Shown piece by piece: positions 9,902-20,173 of a DNA stretch of 64,000 nucleotides. A program made the translations under genes and the position numbers. The stretch's first letter is position 1. Every line of letters starts with the position of its first letter. The notes beneath the pieces were generated by a model. It was not told the DNA's origin. It did no database searches and saw only the letters and a program-made list of their open reading frames with translations. This DNA is from Paenibacillus polymyxa (lineage in GTDB: Bacteria; Bacillota; Bacilli; Paenibacillales; Paenibacillaceae). Where the stretch lies: NCBI RefSeq assembly GCF_001719045.1, contig NZ_CP015423.1:4153501-4217500 (forward strand). Reading direction: 5' to 3'.

Positions 9902-10036
9902 CAGCCCTTTCTAAACAATAGGGTTCAGCTTTGTGAACGAATTTTAGGGTACAGGTGAAGCCAGTATGCAAAAGAGGTATAATAGGTAAAGGAAAGTAAC
10001 CAAAATAATGAAAGTGACAAAGGAGGCGTAGATGAT

Positions 10037-10720
10037 ATGAAAATCACATATTATGGACATTCAGTTGTACTGGTAGAGGCAGAGGGGAAACGGATTATTA
10101 TTGATCCTTTTTTGACGGGAAATCCTAAAGCAACCGTACAGGCCGAGGATATTCAGGTGGATGCCGTGTTGTTGACACACGGTCATGCCGATCATTTTGG
10201 AGATGCTGTTGAAATTGCCAAGCGCAATGATTGTCCAGTAATCGCGGTCGCGGAACTGGCCGAATATTGTTCATCCTTGGGGGCCAAAGCTCACGGTATG
10301 AATCTGGGTGGAGGTCACCACTTTGACGGTTTCCATGTGAAATTCACGCTTGCATTCCACAGCTCATCTTTGACGGTGGACGGGCAAATCATTTACATGG
10401 GAGAGCCGGCGGGGATCTTATTGACCATGGGAGGCCAAACCTTTTTCCATGCAGGGGATACTGGCCTGTTTGGCGATATGCGTCTCATTGGCGAAACTAA
10501 CTCCATCGATGCTGCGGTATTGCCCATCGGAGATGGTTATACGATGGGACCGGAGGATGCACTGCTGGCAGCAAAATGGCTGCGTGCAAGCCGCGTAATA
10601 CCGGTGCATTACAATACGTTCCCGGGTATTGAGCAGGACGGAGACGGCTTCTGTGATCGTCTGCACAAAGAAGGTATTGAAGGGAAAGCATTGAAGCCCG
10701 GCGAAAGTCTCGAATTTTAA
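10037..10720 (+). CDS. UPF0173 metal-dependent hydrolase (YtkL-like)
   Basis: Metallo-beta-lactamase-fold protein, 227 aa. It begins [14 protein letters not shown] and carries the metal motif [13 protein letters not shown] near residue 48, with further ligands at [13 protein letters not shown] (about residue 140) and [10 protein letters not shown] (about residue 195). Members are broadly conserved but of unknown substrate. A TATAAT at 9978-9983 (weak -35) and GGAGG at 10022-10026 precede it; a terminator follows. Confidence 0.92.
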   Translation: MKITYYGHSVVLVEAEGKRIIIDPFLTGNPKATVQAEDIQVDAVLLTHGHADHFGDAVEIAKRNDCPVIAVAELAEYCSSLGAKAHGMNLGGGHHFDGFHVKFTLAFHSSSLTVDGQIIYMGEPAGILLTMGGQTFFHAGDTGLFGDMRLIGETNSIDAAVLPIGDGYTMGPEDALLAAKWLRASRVIPVHYNTFPGIEQDGDGFCDRLHKEGIEGKALKPGESLEF

Positions 10721-10782
10721 TACGGATATCTGATTTACGGGAATATACTCGATGGTCTATAAACTCATCAAATCTCCTTTGT

Positions 10783-10826
10783 CAGCCTTTTCTGTTCCTT
10801 AGAGGAATAGGAAAGGCTGTTTTTTA
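10783..10826 (+). terminator. Rho-independent terminator
   Basis: CAGCCTTTTC pairs with GAAAGGCTG (one bulged T), with an inner TTCCT/AGGAA stem, then six Ts. Confidence 0.8.
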
Positions 10827-11183
10827 AAAGTGAATATTTATACATAAAAATGAGATATTTTTGCATTGATACGTTGAAGCTGTAATGTAAAAGATTTATT
10901 ATCACAATCATAAAAACTTTGAATTGCTAACATGATAGGTCAATGATAAAATGATAGAACTAATTAGATTCATCAGTGGAATCGACGTATTTTTCAAGTC
11001 AAGCCATTGCATAATTATTGAAAAACATACGCATTCGGCGGACCGTACCGCCTTGAATACGTCACATGTTTTGTCCCCCATTCCTCGTAGTTGTTCTTTG
11101 AGTTACCTCTTGTCGCCACTGTCTTCTATTCGGCCGCCTGAATTTCAGGCCAGCATGACTTTATAACAGAAAGGTTGCGTTCC
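10827..11183 (+). promoter_or_regulatory. gltB upstream region with a sigma-A-like promoter and long leader
   Basis: No gene is supported here. TTGCTA at 10924-10929 and TAAAAT at 10947-10952 are 17 bp apart and make the best promoter, giving a leader of about 220 nt. The leader shows no riboswitch I recognise. The A/T-rich stretch before the promoter is where a nitrogen or GltC-type regulator could bind, but no clean operator is visible. Confidence 0.55.
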
Positions 11184-14100
11184 ATGAGACAGACAGGTTT
11201 ACCACCCAAACAGGGACTATATGATCCCCAATTCGAAAAAGACGCCTGCGGCATGGGCTTTGTTGCCCACATCAAGGGAAAACCATCGCACGATATTGTA
11301 AGTCAGGCTTTGACCATGCTCGTGAATATGGAGCATCGGGGCGGTCAGGGAAGTGAACCAAACTCCGGTGACGGAGCAGGGATTATGATTCAGGTCCCTC
11401 ATCTGTTTTTTCAAGAGGAAGCGGAGCGATTGGGCTTTAAATTGCCAAAGGCCGGACATTATGGCGTGGGTATGCTTTTTGTATCCAATGATCCAAAAGT
11501 TCGTGAAGTGCATGAGCAGAAGCTAAGAGATATCATCGTGGACGAAGGTCAAAATTGTTTGGGTTTTCGCGATGTTCCAACTTATGACGAAATGCTGGGT
11601 AAATCGGCAAAAGCAGCTAAACCGGGCGTGCGTCAGGTATTCATCGGTCGCAGTAGCGATTTGAAGGAAGAGCTGGACTTCGAACGGAAACTGTATGTCA
11701 TTCGCAAACGTGCAGAGCTTGCTATTCGCTATAACCAAGAGGATGAGAACGGTGAGTCGTTCTATATTCCAAGTTTGTCATGTCGCAAGGTTGTATACAA
11801 AGGAATGCTCACAACCGAGCAGGTAGGCAAATTTTATTTGGATTTGCAGGATGAGCGGGTGACATCGGCGATCGCGCTGGTCCATTCCCGTTTTAGCACG
11901 AATACGTTCCCGAGCTGGGACCGTGCGCATCCTTATCGTTTTATGATTCACAACGGCGAAATTAATACTATGCGCGGCAACGTGAACTGGATGCATGCTC
12001 GCCAGGCGCAGTTTGAAAGCGAAGCGTTTGGCGGAGATATCAAGAAGGTAAAACCAGTCATTAACCCAGATGGATCGGATACAGCCATGTTTGATAATAC
12101 ACTAGAGTTTCTGTATCTGAGCGGACGTTCCCTTCCTCATGTAGCCATGATGATGGTGCCGGAACCTTGGAACAAGCATGAAACCATGGACCCGAAGAAA
12201 CGAGCATTTTATGAATATCACAGCACCATGATGGAGCCGTGGGACGGACCTGCTGCGATGGCGTTTACAGATGGTATCCAAATCGGGGCGATTCTCGACC
12301 GCAACGGTCTCCGTCCTGCACGTTACTATGTGACCAAGGACGATCTGATCGCACTGTCTTCAGAGGCGGGCGTATTGGATATTGCTCCTGAAAATGTGCT
12401 CTATAAGGATCGTCTCCGTCCAGGTCGTATGCTGCTGGTTGATACTCAAGAAGGTCGTATCGTTTCTGACGAAGAGTTAAAGGAACGTATTGCTTCCGAG
12501 GAACCTTATCAGCAATGGCTGGATGAGCACTTGGTTGATTTGGATGAGCTGCCGGAAGCACTAGAACAGCCGGAGCCTAAACATGAAAATGTAAATCAGC
12601 TTCAGCTCGCTTTTGGATATACGTTTGAAGAACTGCGCAAAATTCTGGAGCCGATGGCACTTACAGGTGCAGAACCGATTGGTTCAATGGGGTACGATGC
12701 CCCATTGGCGGTGCTGTCTGATCGTCCGCAACGTTTGTACAATTACTTTAAACAAATGTTTGCCCAAGTCACGAACCCGCCGATTGACGCCATTCGTGAA
12801 GAGATTGTAACGTCAACCGCAACTACGATTGGGCCAGAGCGCAATTTACTGCATCCAGAACCGGAAAGCTGTCGTCAGATTCGTTTGGATTCGCCGGTGC
12901 TGTCGAATGAGGAGTTCGCCAAAATTCGCCACGTACACCGTCCTGGCTTCAAATCGATGACGATTCCGATCTTCTTTGAAGCGAAGGAAGGCGCTGAGGG
13001 CTTACGCAAGGCGCTGGAAGGATTGTTTGAGGCGGCTGACCGTGTCATTGACAAAGGTCATAACATCCTGATTTTGTCCGACCGTGGAGTGGATGCGGAA
13101 AATGCGGCCATTCCGGCGTTGCTAGCTGTTTCCAGCCTGCATCACCATCTGATTAAGCAGGGTACACGCACACGTGTGAGCATTTTGCTGGAGTCCGGGG
13201 AGCCAAGGGATATTCACCATTATGCGGTGCTGCTTGGCTACGGTGTGAGCGCGGTTAATCCGTATCTGGCTTTTGAAACGCTGGATATCATGATTCAGCA
13301 GGGCTTGTTGCGCGGCATCTCGCATGAAAAGGCAGTTAAAAATTATATTAAAGCGGCAACGAAGGGTGTCGTTAAAATATTGTCCAAAATGGGTATTTCC
13401 ACGATTCAATCGTACCGTGGAGCACAAATTTTTGAGGCTGTAGGTCTGAAGCAGGATTTTGTTGACCGTTATTTCACCTGGACACCTTCCCGCATTGGCG
13501 GTATTGGTCTGGAGGAAGTGACTACGGAAGCGCTGGTTCATCATAACCGTGCTTTCACTGACAAGGACGGCAATGACAAAGTACTGGATTCGGGCGGCGA
13601 CTATCAATGGCGTAACGATGGGGAAGAGCATTTGTTTAACCCGCAAACGGTGCATTTGCTCCAGCAGTCGGTACGCTCGGGAGACTACGAGCTTTACAAG
13701 AAGTACGCCAAGCTGGTACAGGGGGAATCTGAACAGTATTTGACGATTCGCTCCATGCTTCAATTGAAGCCTGCTGGTGAGCCTGTGCCGCTGGAAGAAG
13801 TGGAATCGGCTGCATCCATTATGCGTCGCTTCAAGACAGGAGCCATGTCCTTTGGCTCGATCAGTCAGGAAGCGCATGAAGATATGGCGATTGCGATGAA
13901 TCGGATCGGTGGCAAGAGCAATACGGGTGAAGGTGGGGAGAACCCAGCACGTTTCATACCGGATGCCAATGGCGATTCTCGTCGCAGTTCGATTAAGCAG
14001 GTAGCGTCGGGCCGATTCGGTGTAACATCGAATTACTTGGTGAATGCCGACGAAATTCAGATCAAAATGGCGCAAGGCGCTAAGCCGGGCGAAGGTGGAC

Positions 14101-15782
14101 AACTGCCAGGACGTAAGGTATACCCTTGGGTCGCTGAGGTACGTGGTTCTACGCCTGGAGTAGGTTTGATTTCACCACCGCCGCATCACGATATTTATTC
14201 TATCGAGGATTTGGCAGAGCTCATCTATGATCTCAAAAACGCTAATCCGCGTGCTGACATTAACGTGAAACTGGTGTCAGAAGTAGGCGTAGGCACGATT
14301 GCTACAGGGGTAGCAAAAGGCCGTGCTGACATTATTCTGGTCAGCGGTTACGACGGTGGTACAGGCGCTTCCCCGCAAGGCTCCATCCGCCATGCGGGTA
14401 TGCCTTGGGAGCTGGGTCTGGCGGAGACGCATCAGACGCTGATGCTAAACAACCTGCGCGACCGCGTAGTATTGGAGACAGACGGCAAGATGCTGTCTGG
14501 CCGCGATTTGGTAGTAGCTGCCCTGTTGGGCGCGGAAGAATACGGCTTCTCTACAGCGCCGCTCGTGGCGTTGGGTTGTATTATGATGCGGGTATGCCAA
14601 ATGGATACATGTCCGGTTGGTGTGGCTACGCAGAATCCGGAGCTACGCAAAAATTATATGGGCGATCCTGCCCATGTGGTGAATTTTATGCGTTTCATCG
14701 CAGAAGATGTCCGTGAAATTATGGCGGAATTGGGCTTCCGTACGATTCAGGAAATGATTGGACGTACAGATTGTCTGGATACCGTGAACGCCGATTCGCA
14801 CTGGAAGAAGAAGGGCGTAGACCTGAGCTTGCTGTTGCATGTTCCTGAGTTGGAAGAAGGTAGTGTACGTTACCGCGTACAACGCCAAAATCACGGTCTG
14901 GAAGAAACACTAGACATGCAACAGCTCGTACCGATGGCTGCGGAAGCGCTGGAGAACGGAACGCCTGTTGAGGGTACCTTACCTATTACAAACGTGAATC
15001 GGGCGGTAGGAACGATTCTGGGCAGCGAGGTCACCCGTAAGTATGGAGCGGCGGGTCTGCCTGAGGATACAATTCGCTTTAACTTTATTGGATCGGCAGG
15101 TCAGAGCTTCGGGGCATTTATTCCGAAAGGCATCACGCTGAGCGTGGAAGGCGATAGCAATGACTATGTCGGTAAAGGGCTATCTGGCGGTAAGGTTATT
15201 GTGAAAAAGTCTCACAAAGCGACCTTTAAGGCAGAAGAAAACATTATTATCGGAAATACAGCCTTGTATGGAGCGACCAGCGGTGAAGCTTACATTAGCG
15301 GAATCGCAGGCGAGCGCTTTGCCGTTCGGAACTCCGGCGCACGTATTGTAGTTGAGGGCGTTGGTGATCATGGTTGCGAATATATGACGGGCGGACGTGT
15401 AGCTGTATTGGGTGGAACCGGACGGAATTTTGGAGCCGGAATGTCCGGTGGTATTGCCTATGTCTATGACCCTAAGGGGACGTTCCTGAGCCGTTGTAAT
15501 CTGGAAATGGTGTTGCTGGAAGGTGTGGAAGATCCTGCAGAAGCAGCGGATTTGCGCGGCTTGATTCAACGCCATGTCACTTACACGGGTAGTGAAGCGG
15601 GACAACGTATTTTGGATGATTGGCAGACTGCGATTCAGCAGTTTGTACGAGTGATTCCAAAGGATTACAAGCGTATGGTTGAACAGATCCAAAAAGAAGA
15701 GGCAACTGGTTTGAGCGGAGATGAAGCTCTGTTGGCAGCATTTGAAGCCAATATGCGTGAATTGGCGCGTGCCGGGGGCTAA
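11184..15782 (+). CDS. gltB: Glutamate synthase, large subunit
   Basis: Converts glutamine plus 2-oxoglutarate to two glutamates. 1532 aa, full length. A 21-residue propeptide precedes Cys22 (EKDACGMGF), which becomes the N-terminal nucleophile of the class II glutaminase domain. The central and FMN-binding synthase domains follow ([37 protein letters not shown]), with the 3Fe-4S cysteines at 1132, 1138 and 1143, then the C-terminal beta-helix rich in G-x-x-G repeats. ATG 11184 is used rather than the TTG at 11175. The small subunit GltD is not adjacent, unlike the Bacillus gltAB arrangement; the gene is followed directly by a terminator. Confidence 0.97.
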   Translation: MRQTGLPPKQGLYDPQFEKDACGMGFVAHIKGKPSHDIVSQALTMLVNMEHRGGQGSEPNSGDGAGIMIQVPHLFFQEEAERLGFKLPKAGHYGVGMLFVSNDPKVREVHEQKLRDIIVDEGQNCLGFRDVPTYDEMLGKSAKAAKPGVRQVFIGRSSDLKEELDFERKLYVIRKRAELAIRYNQEDENGESFYIPSLSCRKVVYKGMLTTEQVGKFYLDLQDERVTSAIALVHSRFSTNTFPSWDRAHPYRFMIHNGEINTMRGNVNWMHARQAQFESEAFGGDIKKVKPVINPDGSDTAMFDNTLEFLYLSGRSLPHVAMMMVPEPWNKHETMDPKKRAFYEYHSTMMEPWDGPAAMAFTDGIQIGAILDRNGLRPARYYVTKDDLIALSSEAGVLDIAPENVLYKDRLRPGRMLLVDTQEGRIVSDEELKERIASEEPYQQWLDEHLVDLDELPEALEQPEPKHENVNQLQLAFGYTFEELRKILEPMALTGAEPIGSMGYDAPLAVLSDRPQRLYNYFKQMFAQVTNPPIDAIREEIVTSTATTIGPERNLLHPEPESCRQIRLDSPVLSNEEFAKIRHVHRPGFKSMTIPIFFEAKEGAEGLRKALEGLFEAADRVIDKGHNILILSDRGVDAENAAIPALLAVSSLHHHLIKQGTRTRVSILLESGEPRDIHHYAVLLGYGVSAVNPYLAFETLDIMIQQGLLRGISHEKAVKNYIKAATKGVVKILSKMGISTIQSYRGAQIFEAVGLKQDFVDRYFTWTPSRIGGIGLEEVTTEALVHHNRAFTDKDGNDKVLDSGGDYQWRNDGEEHLFNPQTVHLLQQSVRSGDYELYKKYAKLVQGESEQYLTIRSMLQLKPAGEPVPLEEVESAASIMRRFKTGAMSFGSISQEAHEDMAIAMNRIGGKSNTGEGGENPARFIPDANGDSRRSSIKQVASGRFGVTSNYLVNADEIQIKMAQGAKPGEGGQLPGRKVYPWVAEVRGSTPGVGLISPPPHHDIYSIEDLAELIYDLKNANPRADINVKLVSEVGVGTIATGVAKGRADIILVSGYDGGTGASPQGSIRHAGMPWELGLAETHQTLMLNNLRDRVVLETDGKMLSGRDLVVAALLGAEEYGFSTAPLVALGCIMMRVCQMDTCPVGVATQNPELRKNYMGDPAHVVNFMRFIAEDVREIMAELGFRTIQEMIGRTDCLDTVNADSHWKKKGVDLSLLLHVPELEEGSVRYRVQRQNHGLEETLDMQQLVPMAAEALENGTPVEGTLPITNVNRAVGTILGSEVTRKYGAAGLPEDTIRFNFIGSAGQSFGAFIPKGITLSVEGDSNDYVGKGLSGGKVIVKKSHKATFKAEENIIIGNTALYGATSGEAYISGIAGERFAVRNSGARIVVEGVGDHGCEYMTGGRVAVLGGTGRNFGAGMSGGIAYVYDPKGTFLSRCNLEMVLLEGVEDPAEAADLRGLIQRHVTYTGSEAGQRILDDWQTAIQQFVRVIPKDYKRMVEQIQKEEATGLSGDEALLAAFEANMRELARAGG

Positions 15783-15804
15783 AATGTAGACTACCAAATT
15801 TACT

Positions 15805-15863
15805 AAAAAAGGACTCGCTGAATACCGCTGTTATAATCACGGTGGTACCAGCAAGTCTTTTTT
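15805..15863 (+). terminator. Terminator of gltB
   Basis: A long imperfect stem (AAAAAGGACTCGCTG with CAGCAAGTCTTTTTT, plus TACC/GGTA inside) ends in a T run 23 bp after the stop. Confidence 0.75.
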
Positions 15864-16102
15864 AGGTTACTAAAATGTGATTTATTTCCTTGACAAACGT
15901 CATAAATTCTGACATTACCCCCAAAATGTTTTCCTGAAACGGTAAATATGTTATAAAAAGTACCAAATTTTTTGGAATGTAACCGTTTACGTAAGAGTTT
16001 ATGTCTTGTTATTTATTTTTGGATTGGTTATGATTTTTTTAGAGTACACAAACAAACCTAATATGCCCATCGTCCCTTCAAAACACAGAATAGGGTGACA
16101 GG
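15864..16102 (+). promoter_or_regulatory. Upstream region of the sensor kinase gene
   Basis: No gene is supported. A TTGACA occurs near 15893 and a TATAAA near 15952, but neither has a convincing partner. AAACGGT at 15937-15943 is repeated in inverse orientation at 15982-15988 (ACCGTTT) around this -10-like sequence and could be an operator. CCAAATTTTTTGG at 15963-15975 is a small palindrome. Confidence 0.25.
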
Positions 16103-17740
16103 ATGAAGTTGAGGAAGTCAGCAGAAGACCAAATGATTTTTTTATACCGTTATGTATCACTATCTTTAACGTCACTTGTTTTTCTGTTCGAATCATCTAG
16201 ATTAATCGTGTGGCAGAAGCTATTACTGATTGGTTTTCTATTTTTATCCGTTACAGCATTTACTTGGATTTACCGTAAATACAGACTTCATGATATGGTA
16301 TTGAAATGTAGCATTGCACTAGAGACAGCAGGGATCATTTTGTTGTTATTCCCAACCGGAGGGATGGATAGCCCGTTCAAATGGTATGTGATTACCCCCA
16401 TGCTGGTGGCTTGTGCTCATCTGTCTATGAGATACAGTTGGACACTCCTCCTTTCTTATATCGGCTTGGTGCTTACATTTTGTTATATCTTTTTTACACC
16501 AGGTCAATATTTTTTGTGGGATCTTATATTGCAGAACATCAATTTGTTTCTGGTACTGATCGCAACTACGATGGCAATGCAGGTTATCGGCGTCATGAAG
16601 GACGAACTGAAGGTGGCTAAAGAACAAGCCAATGAGACGATGGATCATATCAAGTCGATTTACCACATCATGGAGACGACCAGCCACAATGAGGCTTTAA
16701 ATCTCGGTCAAGTCATCTCGGACTATACGGTCAAGCTAACCAAGCAGAGCCGTGCATTTTTCTGGCTGGATAGTCAGGAGGAGGATGCACCGGAAAGCAG
16801 CCAGACAGGCTGGACGGTAGAGGAGGAGGAGCAGCTATTCGAGGAGCTGGGGAATTATCGGGAGGAATTCAGGGAAGAGCGTGAACCATTTTTTAGACAT
16901 CTGCCAGAATGGGGCGATTTCCTCATGATTACCGTACCGATGACGACCCGTTTTGTAGCGACGATTGGCCTCAAGCTGGGCCCGGATCAAAGTCTGACAG
17001 GAAGACGCTGGCTCGTGCAACAACTGATATTCTTGGCTGAGCTGAGCGCTGTGTTCTTGGAGCGCTATGAGCTGGAGCGTATTGAAAATCAGCTGATTGT
17101 GACGAATGAGCAGAACCGGATTGCAAATGAAATGCATGACAATGTTTCTCAAAGTCTTTTTGGTATTGTGTACGCAACGCATTCTCTCCGGCAAACCTGG
17201 TGTCATCAGCCAAAGGAGCAGGTGGAGGAGCAAATTGATCTAATTCAGCAATCAGCCAACCAAGCGGTTAGGGAGCTGAAAGGGGCGATTCATAGTTTAA
17301 GTTCGAAAAAAAGCGGAGGCTCAACTTGGTTAGGGACGGTGAAAAGTCATCTGCATACACTCTCCAAGCTGAACCATGTACAAATTGATTTTGACATTCA
17401 TGGTGATCATTATTCACTTCCGTATTTGTACCAAAAGGCTTTGTTCCGCATCATTTCCGAAGCGGCGGGGAACGCAATCCGTCATGGATTGGCCAAGCGA
17501 ATTGATGTGAAGTTAAAATTGACGCCCCAAGTGATTAGACTGTCTATTCATGACGACGGAGTAGGGTTTGAGACGGCGAGAATGGTAGCAGGAGGTGAGG
17601 CGGTCAGTGCAGGCGGGGGCCTGGGCATGATGAATATGGAATATTTAGCTCAATCGATGGGAGGCGAATTTGATATTTCAAGTCGAATCGGAGAGGGAAC
17701 ACAGATCCGATTGTCCATTCCGGTAAATGCTTATGAATGA
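16103..17740 (+). CDS. Sensor histidine kinase, NarL/LiaS-DesK type
   Basis: 545 aa. About six N-terminal membrane segments (residues ~10-165) form the input domain; a GAF-like region follows (about 180-325), then a HisKA_3 dimerisation domain with phospho-acceptor His345 in NEMHDNVSQSLFGIVYATHSL, then an HATPase_c domain with N-box EAAGNAIRHGLA and G-box GGGLGMMNM. HisKA_3 kinases pair with NarL-family regulators, exactly what follows. The 3' end carries a perfect palindrome overlapping the stop codon. The stimulus is unknown. Confidence 0.93.
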   Translation: MKLRKSAEDQMIFLYRYVSLSLTSLVFLFESSRLIVWQKLLLIGFLFLSVTAFTWIYRKYRLHDMVLKCSIALETAGIILLLFPTGGMDSPFKWYVITPMLVACAHLSMRYSWTLLLSYIGLVLTFCYIFFTPGQYFLWDLILQNINLFLVLIATTMAMQVIGVMKDELKVAKEQANETMDHIKSIYHIMETTSHNEALNLGQVISDYTVKLTKQSRAFFWLDSQEEDAPESSQTGWTVEEEEQLFEELGNYREEFREEREPFFRHLPEWGDFLMITVPMTTRFVATIGLKLGPDQSLTGRRWLVQQLIFLAELSAVFLERYELERIENQLIVTNEQNRIANEMHDNVSQSLFGIVYATHSLRQTWCHQPKEQVEEQIDLIQQSANQAVRELKGAIHSLSSKKSGGSTWLGTVKSHLHTLSKLNHVQIDFDIHGDHYSLPYLYQKALFRIISEAAGNAIRHGLAKRIDVKLKLTPQVIRLSIHDDGVGFETARMVAGGEAVSAGGGLGMMNMEYLAQSMGGEFDISSRIGEGTQIRLSIPVNAYE

Positions 17741-17758
17741 GGATTTTGCAAAATCCTC
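17739..17758 (+). promoter_or_regulatory. 20-bp perfect palindrome, candidate operator copy 1
   Basis: GAGGATTTTGCAAAATCCTC begins on the second base of the kinase stop codon. Its central 18 bp recurs at 59482-59499 upstream of cls. No T run follows, so it is not a typical terminator. Confidence 0.5.
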
Positions 17759-17816
17759 GAATAAAATGTGTGAACATTCTGCAATACAAAATCTGCGGTA
17801 ACAATCGGATACATAG

Positions 17817-17831
17817 GGATTATGCAAATCC
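17817..17831 (+). promoter_or_regulatory. Imperfect copy of the same palindrome before the response regulator
   Basis: GGATTATGCAAATCC keeps both GGATT/AATCC arms and the TGCA core, one base shorter than the perfect copies. It lies 26 bp before the response-regulator start. Confidence 0.35.
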
Positions 17832-17856
17832 TGAACTGTAGACAGGAGGCCGAATC

Positions 17857-18495
17857 ATGAAAATTGTCATTGTCGATGATCATCCTTTAGTACGGAAAGG
17901 ACTCGCTGCAGTTATATCCATGCAGCCCAATGTTCAGTTTGCGGGAGAGGCCCAGAATCAACAGGAAGCACTTGTGGTGATCGAGGAAACGGATCCGGAT
18001 CTGGTGCTGCTGGATTTGAAACTAGCTGATGAATCGGGGCTGGATATTATCAAGATAGCGCGCGGACGCGGTTTCAGAAGCAAATTTATTTTGCTGACTT
18101 CTTCCGCAACACGTGAAGATTTTCTAAAAGCAGAGGAAGCTTCCGTGGACGGTTATGTGCTTAAGGAAGCATTGCCTGAGGAACTAATTTACGCGATTCA
18201 TCTTGTCAACAAAGGACGCAAATATTATGATCCGGCTATTCTCGAAAACAAGCTGCGTGAAGATGCGGGCAATCTGACCGACGACCTGACGCCAAAGGAA
18301 AAGGAAGTGCTGGTCGAGCTGGGACAAGGAGCTTGCAATCGTGAAATTGCATCCCGGTTATTTATAAGTGAGTTCACAGTCAAAAAGCATGTCAGTCAGA
18401 TCTTGGCCAAGCTGCGGCTAGCGGATCGTACGCAGGCAGCATTGTATGCCAATGCCATCGGTCTGGCGAAGTACGAGCCAACAATGATGCGCTGA
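17857..18495 (+). CDS. Response regulator, NarL/FixJ family
   Basis: 212 aa. A receiver domain with the acidic pair in VDDHP, phospho-acceptor Asp53 (LVLLDLKLADES) and Lys near 103 is followed by a LuxR-type HTH (LTPKEKEVLVELGQGACNRE, ISEFTVKKHVSQILAKL). Cognate partner of the upstream kinase. Start ATG 17857 has AGGAGG 7 nt before it. The 116-bp gap from the kinase contains two palindromic sites, so autoregulation is plausible but unproven. Confidence 0.95.
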   Translation: MKIVIVDDHPLVRKGLAAVISMQPNVQFAGEAQNQQEALVVIEETDPDLVLLDLKLADESGLDIIKIARGRGFRSKFILLTSSATREDFLKAEEASVDGYVLKEALPEELIYAIHLVNKGRKYYDPAILENKLREDAGNLTDDLTPKEKEVLVELGQGACNREIASRLFISEFTVKKHVSQILAKLRLADRTQAALYANAIGLAKYEPTMMR

Positions 18496-18535
18496 CTCTA
18501 TAAGCTACGCTGCACTTTCATATGCGAGTAGAAAG

Positions 18536-18579
18536 AAAAGCCTCAAAATCACCAAGCTTTGTGATTTTGAGGCTTTTTT
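18536..18579 (+). terminator. Terminator after the response regulator
   Basis: AAAAGCCTCAAAATCAC pairs perfectly with GTGATTTTGAGGCTTTT around an 8-nt loop and continues into Ts. It isolates the two-component genes from the polysaccharide operon. Confidence 0.92.
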
Positions 18580-18596
18580 CGATTTCTTTTTCCATA

Positions 18597-18646
18597 ATCG
18601 ACAAAGCATGGTACAAAAGTATACCATGCCGTATCCGAAAGTATAC
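18597..18646 (+). promoter_or_regulatory. Candidate promoter/operator of polysaccharide block 1
   Basis: CATGGTA at 18607-18613 and TACCATG at 18622-18628 are perfect inverted arms. AAAGTATAC occurs twice, at 18616 and 18638, 22 bp apart (two helical turns). TCGACA 18597 and TATACC 18619, 16 bp apart, could be the promoter covered by this operator. The leader to the first gene would be about 145 nt. Confidence 0.35.
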
Positions 18647-18768
18647 ATTTCCCTCCCCCCATAGTGAGGGAGAAAGTGCCATTCGGTTCCATGTCGTTCA
18701 CAGAGCCAATTGTTACAATAAAGTCATACTTAAATATGAAGAGAAATTGTATAGGAGGGAGGATTTTT

Positions 18769-19512
18769 GTGGAGAAAACCATTTTGGATTATCTAGTCCT
18801 GATTAAAAGAAGATTGTGGCTGATCGCAATTTTTGTCATTCTCTCATGTGTAACAACATACTTTGTGAGCGACAATGTCGTGAAGCCAGTCTATTCCGCT
18901 TCAAGCCAACTGCTGGTTAATCATATTTCCGCCAAGCAGGGGAGCAACAATCTGAACGACGTCAACACAAGTCTTAATTTGGTGGAAAGCTACAAGCAAA
19001 TTCTCACTTCACCTAAAATTATGGACGCTGTTGTAGCGGCTCATCCCGAGTTCGGTTTGACACAGCAGAAGTTGGCAGAGAAACTGCAGATTAAATCCTC
19101 GGATAAAAGTCAGGTTATCGGTTTGACGTTTGAGGCAGGGAGCTATCCACAGGCCGCAGCGGTTGTAAACGCGGTAACCCAGAAATTCGTACAGACAGTT
19201 CCGGGATTGATGGAATTGAATAATGTGAAAATTTTAAATGAAGCGGACCCTCAGGCCAATCCTGACCCGATTAATGGGAACCCGCTCATGAATATTGCGA
19301 TTAGTTTTCTCGTATCGCTGATGATTGCATTGGGCACGATTGTGTTCCTGGAAAGCATTAACGGTACGCTGCGCTCGGAGAAAGAAGCGGACGCGGACAT
19401 CGGTATTCCGGTAATTGCATCGATTCCAGTCATTCGCAAGAAGGACGTCGATGGAGCAGCCGGAAATTCCAAAGAACGGGTAGGGGAGCGTAAATATGCT
19501 GCGATTGAATGA
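18769..19512 (+). CDS. Polysaccharide chain-length modulator / BY-kinase activator (Wzz/CapA type), block 1
   Basis: 247 aa with two membrane helices (about 16-33 and 172-194) and an extracytoplasmic Wzz domain between them, followed by a cytoplasmic tail that normally binds the partner kinase. GTG 18769 is chosen because GGAGGGAGG lies 6-8 nt upstream and the product then starts like its block-2 paralogue (an acidic residue, then LVLIKRRLWLI). It overlaps the kinase gene by 17 nt, implying translational coupling. Equivalent to the first gene of the pep locus by position. Confidence 0.88.
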   Translation: MEKTILDYLVLIKRRLWLIAIFVILSCVTTYFVSDNVVKPVYSASSQLLVNHISAKQGSNNLNDVNTSLNLVESYKQILTSPKIMDAVVAAHPEFGLTQQKLAEKLQIKSSDKSQVIGLTFEAGSYPQAAAVVNAVTQKFVQTVPGLMELNNVKILNEADPQANPDPINGNPLMNIAISFLVSLMIALGTIVFLESINGTLRSEKEADADIGIPVIASIPVIRKKDVDGAAGNSKERVGERKYAAIE

Positions 19513-20134
19513 CATGTTGATTACAGAAAGTAATCCATCATCGTATATCTCGGAATCATTTCGATCCCTCCGTACATACATCCGGCAGCAGGTGATTGGG
19601 CAAAAGGACCGTGGCACGGTTCTATTGTTGACCTCGCCGGAAAGCGGAGCGGGTAAAACAACACTGCTCGCCAACATCGGAGTTTCCTTTGCACAAGAAG
19701 GCAAAAAGGTGGCTCTGGTGGATTGCAATCTGCATAAACCAGCGCTGCACGAGATATTCGGAATGGAGAATACCGGAGGTCTATCGGCTTATTTGCGCGG
19801 TGGGGCTTCTTCCAAGTCAATCGTTAGGCATGGTGGCTTGGAGCTATCGGTTGTTCCCGGTGGAGACACCCTGTACAACGCAGCAGATCTGCTCGGTAGC
19901 GAACGTATGGCTGAGCTACTGGAAGAACTCAAACGTGAATATGACATCATTTTACTCGATTCGGCTCCGGCGCTGAATTATACGGATGCTCGCCTGATTG
20001 CAGGCTTAACGGATGGTGTGATTCTCGTTGCTAGACATGGTCGTACCAAACGGGAAGATCTACGTAAAACAAAGCAACTCATGGAGCAGGCCAGTGCGAC
20101 GCTGGTTGGAATTGTGATGAATCAGGTGAAGTAA
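19496..20134 (+). CDS. BY-kinase-family ATPase (CpsD/CapB type), block 1
   Basis: 212 aa cytoplasmic tyrosine-kinase-like P-loop protein. Walker A SPESGAGKTT has Lys54, Walker A' is VALVDCNLHKP, and Walker B is IILLDSAPAL. The family autophosphorylates a C-terminal Tyr cluster to drive polymer length cycling, but this protein ends IVMNQVK with no Tyr tail. ATG 19496 has AGGGGAG 7 nt upstream and overlaps the modulator gene. Confidence 0.9.
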   Translation: MLRLNDMLITESNPSSYISESFRSLRTYIRQQVIGQKDRGTVLLLTSPESGAGKTTLLANIGVSFAQEGKKVALVDCNLHKPALHEIFGMENTGGLSAYLRGGASSKSIVRHGGLELSVVPGGDTLYNAADLLGSERMAELLEELKREYDIILLDSAPALNYTDARLIAGLTDGVILVARHGRTKREDLRKTKQLMEQASATLVGIVMNQVK

Positions 20135-20173
20135 GCAACACCAAAATTCGATGAAGCAAGGAGAATGAGTGCG

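Noticed and set aside
10886..10906. TGT...ACA A/T-rich stretch as a TnrA/GlnR-type box before gltB
   Set aside because: It spans 21 bp instead of 17 and lacks the internal consensus.
10951..11166. 71-codon frame between the promoter and gltB
   Set aside because: No ribosome binding site; the ATG overlaps the -10; the composition is unlike a protein.
13122..14102. 326-codon antisense frame within gltB
   Set aside because: Shadow of the gltB reading frame; no start signals and no recognisable domain.
15831..15863. GGTGGTACC within a hairpin and T run, resembling a T-box antiterminator
   Set aside because: There is no stem I, specifier loop or leader; the upstream sequence is the gltB coding end. 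It works better as the gltB terminator.
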